Positions 51,101 to 60,046 of a DNA stretch of 64,000 nucleotides are shown piece by piece. The position numbers and the translations under genes are program-made. Each line of letters opens with the position of its first letter. Position 1 is the stretch's first letter. Source of the stretch: Anaerolineaceae bacterium (lineage in GTDB: Bacteria > Chloroflexota > Anaerolineae > Anaerolineales > Anaerolineaceae); NCBI GenBank assembly GCA_016841445.1, contig JAENZD010000003.1, positions 219,212 to 283,211 of the forward strand, given 5' to 3'. Under the pieces are notes generated by a model, which worked only from the letters and a program-made list of their open reading frames with translations, did not search any database and was not told where the DNA came from.

Positions 51101-54100
51101 GAGAACATCGCCCTTGAAGCCACCTTCGAATCGATCCAATGGCAATACGAAGAAACAGGCGATCCGGGTTACCCTTACAAGTTTGTACCTGAAACAGAGT
51201 TGATCGCCGGCGCCAGTCCGCAGACAGGATCGGATGGCCGCGCCAGGGTGAGTTTCACACCACCGCAAGCCGGCACCTATCAACTGACGGTACATTCAGG
51301 AGAAGCTGTCACCCAGGTTGTGATCTGGGTGGGCGGTTCTGGCGCAGCCATATGGCCGAGGCAGTCGGGCAACCAGATTCGTTTGATCCCGGATGAGGAA
51401 AATTACCAGCCAGGTCAAATTGCTGAAATCTTTGTTCCCAACCCATTCTCTGATGGGGCAAAAGCGCTGATCACGGTGGAACGTGGTGAGGTGATGGAAT
51501 CCCGAGTGATTAATATTTCTGGCTCCGGACAGGTGGTTTCGATCCCCATTTCACAGGATGCCATCCCTAATATCTACGTGTCTGCCATGCTGCTGGGGCG
51601 GGATGAGGGCGGTTATTTTGCATACCGGCAGGGTACTGTCAATTTACCAGTGGCTCCGATCAGCAAGGAACTGAACGTTTCTCTCGTCGTTGATCCTGAC
51701 CAGGCAGAACCCGGTGACATGGTTTCTGCAGCAATCAGTGTCACAGACCAGCAGGGCAATCCTGTGCAAGGTGCGTTTTCAGTGGCTGTTGTCGATAAAG
51801 CAGTTATGGCACTGGTTGAATCCAACCGGGAGCCAATTCTTGAGGCTTTTTATGGAACTCAACCGCTCTCGATCCTGACAGGATTTTCACTTCAGACTTA
51901 CGGACTACGCTCAGAACTGCAGGCGATGGCTTACGGACAGGGCGGGGGTGGCGGTGAGGGGATGGAGGCTGTTACAGTCCGAGAGGAATTCCCGGATACT
52001 GCTTACTGGCGTGGGGAAGTGATTACTGGAAGCGACGGCATGGCAATGTTGGAGATCCCCCTTCCGGATTCACTGACGACGTGGGTCGTGAGCGTTGTCG
52101 GTCTGACACAGACATACCTGGTAGGTGAGGCCGAAGCAGAAATTCAAACGCAAAAACCGTTGATGATCCAACCTGTGACCCCGCGCTTCTTTGTGGATGG
52201 CGACAGTGTGGAATTGGCGGCTGTTGTATACAACAATACGGCGGGAACCCAGGCTGTGGATGTCTCTATTCAAACGAACGGATTTACACTGGCGGATGAA
52301 ACCACCCGACTGCAGATGATTGATCTTGAGCCGGGTGAAAGCAAGCGAGTGGTTTGGAAAGGAACGGTCGATAGTGTTGAAACAGTAGAACTGGTCTTCA
52401 AAGCTGTTTCCGGCGATTTGCAGGATGCCAGCGCACCTCTTTGGGGTGATCTGGATGTTAAACGATATGTCATGCCCAACACATTCAGTACTGCGGGTCA
52501 ACTCGCTGAGGCTGGGCAGCGACTGGAACTGATCAGCTTGCCGCTATCCACAGATCCTTCATCAGGAGATCTCTCGCTGGTGCTGAACCCTTCCTTAACC
52601 TCGACGCTCCTCGAGAGCCTGGAGGCGATGGACGCAACGCAGTATGAGGATACCCTTTCGATTCTCTCCCGATTGCTTGGCAACCTGAACGGGTATCTGG
52701 CCTTGAAAGAACTGGGGATAGACTCCCCACAGCTTGAGAAAAACCTGAAGGACCTGACAAAGACCGGCATTAACCAGCTTTTGGAAACGCAAAATTTCGA
52801 CGGTGGTTGGTCCTGGCGAGGTGGTGCTGAAAATGATTTTCCCGTCTCGAACGCCTTTATTACGGCTTACGTCCTGATCGGTCTGGAAAAGGCTGCTGAG
52901 GCTGGCTTTAAAGTCGGAGAAGACTCCACCGATCGAGCCGTTGAATTTCTAGCGAATAACATTTCTGTCATAAGAAACACATCATCCAGTGAAGAATGGG
53001 ACCGTTTATCCTTCATTGTTTATGCATTGAGAAACAGTGATATCTCGTTAAGTACGGGGATCAATGGGTTGTACGAATACCGCTCTGAGTTAAATCCCTG
53101 GGCATTGGCTTTGCTTAGTCTTACACTTAACGATATCGGTGGCCGGGATGAAGAAGTCCGGACCCTGCTGAATGATTTAGAAGCGCGTGCTGTCCGCTCA
53201 GCAACTGGCGTTTACTGGGAATCTGAAGAAGTCTCCTGGACCCTGCCGGGAACGATTAATTTCAATACAGCAGTGGCTTTATATGCACTCTCACAGCTCG
53301 ACCCGGCATCCACCAGCCTTGTTCCTTCTCTTCAATATTTGTTGGTTAACCGCCAGGGAGAGACTCTGGGCCATTCTGGTTTTGAAACTGCCTGGATCTT
53401 GATGGCATTGACACAGGCGATCAAAGGCACCGGCGATTACCAGGCAGATTTCAATTTCCAATCGATATTGAATGACGTCGTGATAGCTGAAGGCAGCGCA
53501 GAAGGGACAAGGCCTCATGCTGCGGTGCAAGCATCTCTACCGATTGGTTCTTTTTACCCCGATTCACCTAACGCATTGGTCATTGAACGGAGCGAAGGCA
53601 GCGGGACGCTTTACTACCGTGTGGATCTGAATACCTACCAGCCTGCTTCTTCTGCTGAACCAATCAATCAAGGTATCAGCATTACGCGGGATTACTACAT
53701 CACCGGCGAGGGCTGCCCGACTGACCCCGAATGTGAGTCGGTTGACCGGGTACAGCTAATAGACGGCCAGCAGCCGCCGATGGTGACGGTCGCTTTGACG
53801 GTGATTGTTCCGCATGATATGGTCAATGTGATGTTGGAGGATTTCATCCCCTCAGGGACGGAAATTGTCAATCGAAGGCTGCTGACGACCCAGATCCTGC
53901 AGGAAGGGACAGATCAGTTCTATGATCCGCGAGATCCGTTTGGAGATGGATGGGGCTGGTGGTATTTCAATCAACCGAAAATATATGACGACCATGTTCT
54001 CTGGACCGCGGATTCGTTACCAGCAGGGACCTATACTTTGACCTACGAGTTGTATCCTTTCCAAAAGGGGACTTATCAAATCTTGCCGGCACATGCCTGG

Positions 54101-54160
54101 CAATATTTCTACCCTGAAATACAGGGGACTTCTGCAGGTGGCTTATTCATCATTGAATAA
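48179..54160 (+). CDS. Alpha-2-macroglobulin-like lipoprotein lacking the thioester
   Basis: A 1993-residue envelope protein. Lipobox LIGGC near residue 30, then Ig-like Big_5 domains (blocks QPISLSFNQPMD, SVVFVTFNQPV, GPVEIEFNIRMD), macroglobulin-type domains (YTDRPIYRPGDDVHFKA), the ANATO-like/A2M body (VREEFPDTAYWRGEVITGSDG, LTTWVVSVVGLT) and a TED-like helical barrel (NFDGGWSWRG). At the usual thioester site CxEQ it reads QYED (about residues 1488-1491) in DATQYEDTLSILSRLL. It ends with a receptor-binding-like domain. The bacterial class is thought to trap invading proteases; without the thioester it must trap or recognise differently. RBS AGGAGGT precedes the ATG. Confidence 0.92.
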   Translation: MKKANQIHPQRSVVKVLSLLVIFSSLIGGCQLPWRASQEETPQASEISSDSTATPQPRKDLPPALVEVSPIPNSIISLQQPISLSFNQPMDIASVEAAVSFDPQVSGRFSWDDDQVLTFTPDEILPPGTLLNMEVAAQAQAANGKALQDPINIHFQMTEELAALQVVPSDRSLDVDPESVVFVTFNQPVVPLGAEDDAEPGFTLSPDVSGTGAWLNTSTYAFTPDPSMNGGTLYTTTLNEDLKSVYGAGLASTQSLNYRFTTTKPQVMNILPLSSRKLRLDGPVEIEFNIRMDTENVDSHFSLIGPDGSAVDGSFEWDEALKAVKFTPRTNLERNTTYTIQLTEGAQSLGGIPIDVPIEMTRTTYSVLTLDSTALPEFESYSWGYGYYIINLTAPFDREDFSDTIQVEPDVSGKSVFSMDEDTLYIGGYFEPETVYSVTLEAGLKDIWGGQLGLDITNTFLTGPAEPVLTVETGMTSYNMLFIPDTASEIVLQATNINTVTFELSPISLEDLKTLLHPDNYNYRQMYLPGNLESTTHNLALVRNENEIVTLPLEYQGETLQPGIYFLAVSTPDIRADEYQSYQKFYLIVSQNNLVMKIAPEQAFVWGTELADYAPLVDADVSIYTTEGEQVASGQTDSQGIFIHEMTRTEETYGSFYAVVGEPGDPNFGFTISYWNQNYSLYEMGINLASNPPKLDVYAYTDRPIYRPGDDVHFKAAVYSKDNGTPIMPAIEQITVTIDGDPGLSGIPSQLFNEELVLDSYGMLEGQVTLSEDANVGRYSINFEVDDRYIASVSFEVAAYRKPEIEIQLDLSDSEIIAGESVDASALVKTYFGFPVSDQSYTWHLYEKQSYFYLPGYQVGPYSIDWLNPRLPGDSPAGPIVSSGEGLTDGQGYLEVELSEEDLLTSENTHGSTNRYTFETTVLDESGFTVSQRETILVHPETFYIGIQPQTYFGSADEAFDFEILTVDWEKEPLENIALEATFESIQWQYEETGDPGYPYKFVPETELIAGASPQTGSDGRARVSFTPPQAGTYQLTVHSGEAVTQVVIWVGGSGAAIWPRQSGNQIRLIPDEENYQPGQIAEIFVPNPFSDGAKALITVERGEVMESRVINISGSGQVVSIPISQDAIPNIYVSAMLLGRDEGGYFAYRQGTVNLPVAPISKELNVSLVVDPDQAEPGDMVSAAISVTDQQGNPVQGAFSVAVVDKAVMALVESNREPILEAFYGTQPLSILTGFSLQTYGLRSELQAMAYGQGGGGGEGMEAVTVREEFPDTAYWRGEVITGSDGMAMLEIPLPDSLTTWVVSVVGLTQTYLVGEAEAEIQTQKPLMIQPVTPRFFVDGDSVELAAVVYNNTAGTQAVDVSIQTNGFTLADETTRLQMIDLEPGESKRVVWKGTVDSVETVELVFKAVSGDLQDASAPLWGDLDVKRYVMPNTFSTAGQLAEAGQRLELISLPLSTDPSSGDLSLVLNPSLTSTLLESLEAMDATQYEDTLSILSRLLGNLNGYLALKELGIDSPQLEKNLKDLTKTGINQLLETQNFDGGWSWRGGAENDFPVSNAFITAYVLIGLEKAAEAGFKVGEDSTDRAVEFLANNISVIRNTSSSEEWDRLSFIVYALRNSDISLSTGINGLYEYRSELNPWALALLSLTLNDIGGRDEEVRTLLNDLEARAVRSATGVYWESEEVSWTLPGTINFNTAVALYALSQLDPASTSLVPSLQYLLVNRQGETLGHSGFETAWILMALTQAIKGTGDYQADFNFQSILNDVVIAEGSAEGTRPHAAVQASLPIGSFYPDSPNALVIERSEGSGTLYYRVDLNTYQPASSAEPINQGISITRDYYITGEGCPTDPECESVDRVQLIDGQQPPMVTVALTVIVPHDMVNVMLEDFIPSGTEIVNRRLLTTQILQEGTDQFYDPRDPFGDGWGWWYFNQPKIYDDHVLWTADSLPAGTYTLTYELYPFQKGTYQILPAHAWQYFYPEIQGTSAGGLFIIE

Positions 54161-54176
54161 ATATGGCTCAAAAATG

Positions 54177-54212
54177 AAAAGCGCTGTTTGAAAGTGAAAA
54201 CAGCGCTTTTTT
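54177..54212. terminator. Bidirectional intrinsic terminator after the macroglobulin gene
   Basis: AAAAGCGCTGTTT (54177-54189) and AAACAGCGCTTTT (54198-54210) form a perfect 13-bp stem with an 8-nt loop, with A and T runs on both sides. It serves the macroglobulin gene (plus strand) and the rhomboid gene (minus strand). Confidence 0.92.
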
Positions 54213-54258
54213 ATTATAGGATTTGATCCAACGAAGATAGGTTGAGACTGTTGGGAAT

Positions 54259-55020
54259 TCAGGATGTGATGAAGGGTATCAGCGCGATGACCGTGAACCC
54301 AATAAAAACAACCAGGCTGGCGATCACGAGATCACCCTTTTTCCTTTGATCAACGATGTGCAGGAATGGTGATTGACCTGAAATTTTCAGTGATGGTCCG
54401 GCTTTCCAGGCAAAGAAAATCCCACCGATGAGTCCGCCAATATGCCCCATATTATCGATCTGGGTGCCGGGTGCAAAGCCATAGACCAGGTTGATACCCA
54501 AAATGAAAACCAGGTTCATTAATGACCGTTGAGTATTTGTTTTCCCAAACAGCTTCCGATTTTGGAAAATGAAAACACCTTCTGCTGCCAGGAGACCAAA
54601 AACAGCCGTGGAGGCACCAAGGGATGGGTTTTCAGTCAGGACAAATGAAAGGACATTCCCGGAAAATCCGCACAGGAGGTAGAGCAGCAGCAGCCGGCCA
54701 TGCCCATAAAACCGCTCAAGCCTGCTGCCGATGATATATAAGGCGTACATATTCATGCCCAGATGCAGGATCGAACCATGCAGCAAGATGGGGGTTATCA
54801 ATCGCCAGACTTCCCCCTGCATGATATATTCGTTAACCTTGCCGCCGTAAAGGAAAAGTAGATCAAAGCCATAGACGGTCTCTACCAGGAATTGGATGAC
54901 ATAGACCGCCACCGTAACCCCAATTAGAACATAGGTCATGATGGGTTTTATTTGTGGAACAGAAACCTGAAGCCGTTCAGGTGGCCTTTCATTAAATGAT
55001 GAGGGAGGGGTTTCACTCAA
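54259..55020 (-). CDS. Rhomboid intramembrane serine protease
   Basis: A 253-residue membrane protease. Catalytic residues are Ser137 in LGASTAVFG and His193 in MGHIGG, plus the conserved HLGMNM loop (about 86-91) and WRLITPILLH. Six or seven transmembrane segments are visible. Its ATG lies inside the end of gmk (8-bp overlap), so both are in one transcript. The substrate is unknown; rhomboids cleave helix-breaking transmembrane proteins. Confidence 0.93.
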   Translation of the reverse strand: MSETPPSSFNERPPERLQVSVPQIKPIMTYVLIGVTVAVYVIQFLVETVYGFDLLFLYGGKVNEYIMQGEVWRLITPILLHGSILHLGMNMYALYIIGSRLERFYGHGRLLLLYLLCGFSGNVLSFVLTENPSLGASTAVFGLLAAEGVFIFQNRKLFGKTNTQRSLMNLVFILGINLVYGFAPGTQIDNMGHIGGLIGGIFFAWKAGPSLKISGQSPFLHIVDQRKKGDLVIASLVVFIGFTVIALIPFITS

Positions 55021-55648
55021 ACTGCACTCTCCTGGGGTTTACGCGGTGATGCTCAGCTTCGATGATGCTTTCGATAACATCCAAAGTCTCGTCCAGTTTA
55101 TCCGCTTCATTAGCAACGATATAATCGAAAATATCCAGGGTTTCATATTCTTCTTTGGCTGTTTTGATACGTACGCCCAGTTCTTCATCGGTTTCGCTGC
55201 GTCGATCTCTCAGCCGCTGAATCCATTCTGCTTTGCTCTTGGCTGTCAGGAAGATCAAAATGGCGTCCGGGCAAAGGTTATGGACGGTTTGCGCACCCTG
55301 AACATCCAGGCGCATGACAACATCTTTGCCGCTGTCCAGTGCTTTTTTTACCTGCGATTTAGGCACACCTTTATAGTTGGAATAAACCCAGGCATATTCC
55401 AGGAATTCGCCATCAGCTATCATTTTTTCAAATGTTTCTTCACTGTAGAAAAAATAATCTTTCCCAGGCACTTCATTTTCCCGAGGCTGGCGGTTGGTTG
55501 CTGTGATCACAAAATGAAACGGGAGGTCCCGTTTTTTCATGCCCAGCACGACCGTATCCTTGCCGATTCCTGAGGGGCCTGAAATGACGATCAGCAGGGG
55601 TGCGTGTTCCGGTTGTTTTAATTCGAAATCAATCCCAATATCATTCAT
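55013..55648 (-). CDS. gmk: Guanylate kinase
   Basis: A 211-residue nucleotide kinase that makes GDP from GMP. P-loop GPSGIGKD (about 24-31), the GMP-binding RQPRENEVPGKDYFF, and YKGVPKSQVKKALDSGKDV. The N-terminal 15 residues are a short extension. The essential Walker loop is complete. The rhomboid gene overlaps its 3' end by 8 bp. The gene is divergent from the FmdB-type gene at 55761, with a 112-nt promoter region. Confidence 0.95.
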   Translation of the reverse strand: MNDIGIDFELKQPEHAPLLIVISGPSGIGKDTVVLGMKKRDLPFHFVITATNRQPRENEVPGKDYFFYSEETFEKMIADGEFLEYAWVYSNYKGVPKSQVKKALDSGKDVVMRLDVQGAQTVHNLCPDAILIFLTAKSKAEWIQRLRDRRSETDEELGVRIKTAKEEYETLDIFDYIVANEADKLDETLDVIESIIEAEHHRVNPRRVQFE

Positions 55649-55760
55649 TGAAAATTCACTTTGTTTATAATAATATCATCACTAAGTTAGTTATACCTTG
55701 CCAACAAAGGTTCAGTGCTTGATTATAATGCATTTTAGAACATGATCTGGAGAAAAGCTA

Positions 55761-56150
55761 ATGCCAACGTATACATACCGGTGTGAAAATTGTCATAAAA
55801 GATTTGATGTCATTCTTTCCTACAGTGAATATGGCCAGGTGGTCGTGCATTGCTCAAAATGCGGCAGCAGCGATGTCAGGCGCATCATCCAAAAAGTTCG
55901 GATTGCCCGGTCCGATGACAGCCGTCTTGAGGATATGATTGATCCTGGAAATATGGATGGCCTGGAAGATGACCCCAAAACCCTGGGGCGATTGATGCGG
56001 AAAATGGAAAGTGAAATGGGTGAAGATGCAGGACCTGAGTTTGATGAGGTTGTCTCCAGGCTTGAAAGAGGGCAGGATCCGGAGCAGATTGAGAAAGAAA
56101 TGCCTGGATTGGGGGATAATCTTGACGCAGCGGATGATCTTGACGATTGA
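55761..56150 (+). CDS. FmdB-type zinc-ribbon regulatory protein
   Basis: A 129-residue protein with an N-terminal zinc ribbon, CENCHKRFDV and CSKCGSSDVRRI (two CxxC pairs), as in the FmdB/CxxC_CxxC_SSSS family. The remainder is an acidic, mostly helical region rich in Asp, Glu and Met. Family members are often near formamidase or housekeeping genes; the function is not firm. Preceded by a site ggagaaaag. It converges on the zincin gene at 56154. Confidence 0.85.
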   Translation: MPTYTYRCENCHKRFDVILSYSEYGQVVVHCSKCGSSDVRRIIQKVRIARSDDSRLEDMIDPGNMDGLEDDPKTLGRLMRKMESEMGEDAGPEFDEVVSRLERGQDPEQIEKEMPGLGDNLDAADDLDD

Positions 56151-56153
56151 TCT

Positions 56154-57440
56154 TTACTGACCCAATTTGATTAATAATCCTTCATAAGAATCAATCCAGG
56201 AGACAGCGTTTAGGAAACCAGCCAGGGTGTCAAACTGATCCCGGTAGGTGACCACTGCCGGACCGATGGGGTCCTCTCCTGATGCACCACCACCGGGCTG
56301 GTCGTTGTATGCCCCATAGAATGAGAAATACGCCTGGTTCAATTTGCGGATCAGGTAACCATTTTCCCAGAAGAACTGCCGGCGCTGCTCCATGAACTGT
56401 TCGGCAGCCTCAACGTCACCCTGTGCAAGCAAACGGTCGACTTCCACCCGTGTGAGGCGCATTTCAGCCCGGAAATTAAAAGTTTGGGGGTCGATTTCTG
56501 GAACGGGAGTGTTAGTTTCGCTTTCTTCTACTTCCTTGGGGACGTATTCCGGATAATATTCCCGAAGAATCATTAAGCCTAATTCTTTCCCAGCCAGGGA
56601 GGCCACGGTTTCATTGATCGTGCGCAGCGCATCGGTGGTGTAATAGTTGATCCCTAAAGGACGCAGGGTCAGGAAATTATGAACCCATTCATGGGAGATG
56701 ACTTCCGTAAGCCTAACGATATCTGTCGTTTGCATGACCATTGTGGGGTAGGTGCCAATGCCCCCAATCGGGACGACTAATGCAGAATGATCCAGGTCCG
56801 CATAAATTTCATTTTCCAGCTTTTCCATTTGTTCCGTTTCCAAACCGGGTTCCAGGGAAATATCCAGGACCTGCGCGATCTGGGTGCGAGGTGAAATGAT
56901 CAGGGAATAGGGAATTTCGCTTATCCTGTAGAGGGAGGGCGGCAGGACCTGTCCGAGGATATCCAGACCATTTGACTCGATGACAGACATTAGCTGTGCT
57001 TGCAAGATAGATTCAGCTAAAAATGCCTGAGAATATAAAATTTTTTGTTCTGCATCGCGTTCCATCCGGAGTGATTGGCTTTTTGCTTCAGGGTCAGTGA
57101 TCTCAGGGTCAGCGTACATCAACAAGACTTGCCGGTTGAGGGTGTTAACCTTTTGGACTTGCGCCAGGTAGGTCAGCACAAATTCGGATTGCTGGTCTTC
57201 CGATATGAATTTATCCATGCTTAATGCCCAGTTTGAAAGCTTGGCAATAACAGCATCCAGAGTCCAGGTTCCGAAATCGAATTCGATAGGTCGGGTTATC
57301 GCATGCACATAAGATGATAAACTGCCTGGTGGTTGGGTTGATCCTGCTGCGAGCAGGATGACACCGCCCAGAACGATGATTGTTCGGAGAAGACGCCAGA
57401 AAATTCGGAAGAAATGTTTGATTTTTCCTGATTGAACCAT
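56154..57440 (-). CDS. Membrane-anchored HExxH zincin-like protein
   Basis: A 428-residue protein with an N-terminal basic stretch and one transmembrane segment (about 18-33), then a mostly helical region and a zinc motif ISHEWVHNF (His250, Glu251, His254). A NETVAS motif (Glu277) follows at the spacing of a third ligand in gluzincins. The middle region includes SALVVPIGGIGTYPTMVM. No homology to a named family is evident to me. It is an extracellular membrane protease candidate, ending 4 nt from the convergent FmdB-type gene. Confidence 0.7.
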   Translation of the reverse strand: MVQSGKIKHFFRIFWRLLRTIIVLGGVILLAAGSTQPPGSLSSYVHAITRPIEFDFGTWTLDAVIAKLSNWALSMDKFISEDQQSEFVLTYLAQVQKVNTLNRQVLLMYADPEITDPEAKSQSLRMERDAEQKILYSQAFLAESILQAQLMSVIESNGLDILGQVLPPSLYRISEIPYSLIISPRTQIAQVLDISLEPGLETEQMEKLENEIYADLDHSALVVPIGGIGTYPTMVMQTTDIVRLTEVISHEWVHNFLTLRPLGINYYTTDALRTINETVASLAGKELGLMILREYYPEYVPKEVEESETNTPVPEIDPQTFNFRAEMRLTRVEVDRLLAQGDVEAAEQFMEQRRQFFWENGYLIRKLNQAYFSFYGAYNDQPGGGASGEDPIGPAVVTYRDQFDTLAGFLNAVSWIDSYEGLLIKLGQ

Positions 57441-57541
57441 GTTCGAATTTTAGCACATACGACAAGCGATATCCTGTGAATCAGATCAGCAACCTGATAC
57501 AATAGTAGAAGTTTAACCGTTACATTAAGGAGAGAATTGTT

Positions 57542-57952
57542 TTGGAAACAAAATCGAAGACCCCTGCACCTGTAAAAATAATTGCCGTCCTATTAATTAT
57601 TTTGGGACTATTTGCTGGATTTGGCAGCTTGATCTTATGGGGACAAGGCTTTTTATTCAATTTTCCGGGGGATGTAAAACTGGCGACCCCGATTGCGGAC
57701 TTCTTTATCAATTTTCCAATTTCAGTCATCGCTGGCATTGGATTATTAGGAATGCGCAAGTACGGTTATGCAACATCCCAGTTCGTTGCAGGTATATACA
57801 TTTACGCTTCAGTTCTGATCTTTGTGGATATGTTCCAGGGAGAACTCCCATCAAGCCCTGAAATCTGGGCGCCGCAAGCCCTGGCCGTTGTGATCGGTTT
57901 GATCCTGGTGTTCTACCTCTGGCGTTTGAGGGATAAGTTCGTTGGAAAATAA
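57542..57952 (+). CDS. Small membrane protein of unknown function
   Basis: A 136-residue integral membrane protein with four hydrophobic segments (about 13-35, 50-70, 80-97 and 110-125) and charged ends. Start TTG at 57542, with AGGAG upstream. It is divergent from the zincin gene and sits alone. No family recognised. The last helix carries FYLWRLRDKF, a typical cytoplasmic ending. Confidence 0.65.
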   Translation: METKSKTPAPVKIIAVLLIILGLFAGFGSLILWGQGFLFNFPGDVKLATPIADFFINFPISVIAGIGLLGMRKYGYATSQFVAGIYIYASVLIFVDMFQGELPSSPEIWAPQALAVVIGLILVFYLWRLRDKFVGK

Positions 57953-57976
57953 AATAACCAGTTATTGAAAACTAAA

Positions 57977-60046
57977 TTATCGCCAGTAAATATTCGTGAT
58001 GTAGAAGAAATCTGTACTGGAGAGAAGTGCTGGATCAATTAAGATTAATTTCTCACCGGTAGTGAGATCCGTTTGATAGATGCTGACCTCGTAAGGTCCT
58101 TCCTCAAGCGGCTCTGTCAGGAAGAACAGGACCCGGTCACCTTCAGGGGACCACACAAGCCGGGGTTCCAATGATCCGCTTAAACCGTCGAGCTTCCCGT
58201 AATCATACAGGATCCCTAAGTCTAAATTCCAGAGGTAGGTCTGCAGTCGCAGGGAATACCGGTAGTATTCACTATAAACATTGTAGAGGATAAGCAGCTG
58301 ATTGCTGCCTGGGGAGAACGCATAGGTTTCAACTTCAGGGTAGACCATAAAGCCTGATTCTTCCGGCAAATACAGGACGCGCCGGCTTGATGCGCCATCG
58401 GCTGTCTCTTCCATGATCAAATACCAGATATGTCCATAGTTCTCTTTAGTCGCCGCATCCGGGTTTAAATAGGCAACCTTACTCCCGTCCGGTGAGAATG
58501 TGGGTTTGATGACCTTGTCCATCAGCGTGATGCTGTCATCTGAATTTTTCTGGAAAATACCTTCGGATTGGCAGAAGTCCTTGCTGGAACAGGAGCCTAT
58601 TTCAATAATTAGTGTGTCGTCATCTGCCCCGGGTATCAGACGATAAGCTTCACCTGTGCTGGTTTGGATGGGATCACTGGTATCGAGGAAGACGAGATCT
58701 TCGTCATTTGAGAGCCAATAAGCACCTAGCACACCCAGGTAATTGAACGTCTCCGAGACCAGTTCAGCCGTTCCATCCTGCAAATTGACTTGGTAGAGCT
58801 CATTCTGGTTGTTCACCAGCAGATGATTACCATCGCCACTTACATCCTGCAGGTCAAAGCCTTCGGGTAACACCTGGGTTAATTCCTGGGTTTCTACAAC
58901 ATATGCATACACACCGCCGCTGACGATTTCACCATCCCTTGAGATGGCAGTCCCAAAAAAGATACATTCCGAAGCGCAATCCGGGATTTCGACTTGAATA
59001 TCATTCTCTTGTGTCGGTTCAGGCGTGGCTGTCGGTATCGCCGTTTCTTCTACGGCTGCAGTTTGGGTGGATTCAACAGCCGTCCACACCTGGTATAGAG
59101 CGCGTAAGGCGAGCGTGTTTTTGAGGTTGTATCCTGCCTGGCTCAGGTGGAAGCCTTCTCTTTCCGGGTCGATACCAAAGTTATCCAGGTATTGAGCTGC
59201 CCGCCAGAAATTGACTACCGGAAGCTGATATTCATAGGCAACTCTGACAACCACCGGGTTGATAATATGGGTGCCGTTGCGCAGTTCGGAGGAGTCAGCT
59301 TTGGTGAGCAGGATTGGCACAGCACCCTGTTCGATGACGGTATCGACGATTTGCCGGAGGTAGATCTCGTAGCGGTCAATGGATTCCGGGTCCAGCCAGG
59401 TTTCCAGGGTGATGATCACAAAAGCCGGGTTGTTTAGACGAAACTCGCATGTCAGCGGGGTTTCTCCGGGTTTACACAATTCGGGATCAGCCTGAAGCGG
59501 GTTGAGGATCGACGCGGCTGTGAAGCCACCGCGAGCTGTCACCGCCCAGCGTTTGAAGGAGGGTTCAAAGGCGTTGATTGCTTTCCAGAGTTGGCTTTCT
59601 GCTGGTGCGGGTTCCAGTTCTCCCCGGGAGTATGGTCCCATAAATACATATGGAATGGATTGGCAGTCACCGATGACAGAAAAACCAAGCGGATCTCTAC
59701 CGAGGGCTTGTCCCCTCTGATATATTTCGAGCACCCGATCACTGATTGACTCGGGTGAAATCGGCGCATCCCGCCAATCACTCAGGGTTGGGGCAGGTGT
59801 GGGTTGGTCTGTGGGTTGTTCCTGAACGGATTCGGGTTGGGGGGAGGATTCTGCCGCTGCGGGTAAAGTATTTGTAATATCTGGTGATATGGTATCTTCA
59901 ATTAATTCAGTTTCTCCTACTTCAACCTCAGTGTCCGGTTTGGATTCAGTGACACTAGGTGGAATTTGCTGGCATGCGGCAAGCAATATTACGATAATAA
60001 ATGCCAATGAAAGCTTAGTAAAGCGCTGGGTTGAAGAAAAAGCCAT
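57977..60046 (-). CDS. Lipoprotein: SGNH-like domain with Cys at the nucleophile site, fused to a TolB-like propeller
   Basis: A 689-residue envelope protein. Lipobox LLAAC (Cys25), a long Pro/Thr/Ser/Glu linker (26-90), an SGNH/GDSL-like domain (about 95-330) and a C-terminal propeller with TolB-like repeats (IFFGTAISRDGEIVSG, SPDGSKVAYLNP, SPEGDRVLFF). In the SGNH part, block I is VIGDCQS (Cys128 where Ser is usual) and the late motif is EGFHLSQ with Glu297-x-x-His300 in place of Asp-x-x-His. It could be an inactive or altered esterase, or a binding module. It is monocistronic on the minus strand. Confidence 0.75.
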   Translation of the reverse strand: MAFSSTQRFTKLSLAFIIVILLAACQQIPPSVTESKPDTEVEVGETELIEDTISPDITNTLPAAAESSPQPESVQEQPTDQPTPAPTLSDWRDAPISPESISDRVLEIYQRGQALGRDPLGFSVIGDCQSIPYVFMGPYSRGELEPAPAESQLWKAINAFEPSFKRWAVTARGGFTAASILNPLQADPELCKPGETPLTCEFRLNNPAFVIITLETWLDPESIDRYEIYLRQIVDTVIEQGAVPILLTKADSSELRNGTHIINPVVVRVAYEYQLPVVNFWRAAQYLDNFGIDPEREGFHLSQAGYNLKNTLALRALYQVWTAVESTQTAAVEETAIPTATPEPTQENDIQVEIPDCASECIFFGTAISRDGEIVSGGVYAYVVETQELTQVLPEGFDLQDVSGDGNHLLVNNQNELYQVNLQDGTAELVSETFNYLGVLGAYWLSNDEDLVFLDTSDPIQTSTGEAYRLIPGADDDTLIIEIGSCSSKDFCQSEGIFQKNSDDSITLMDKVIKPTFSPDGSKVAYLNPDAATKENYGHIWYLIMEETADGASSRRVLYLPEESGFMVYPEVETYAFSPGSNQLLILYNVYSEYYRYSLRLQTYLWNLDLGILYDYGKLDGLSGSLEPRLVWSPEGDRVLFFLTEPLEEGPYEVSIYQTDLTTGEKLILIDPALLSSTDFFYITNIYWR

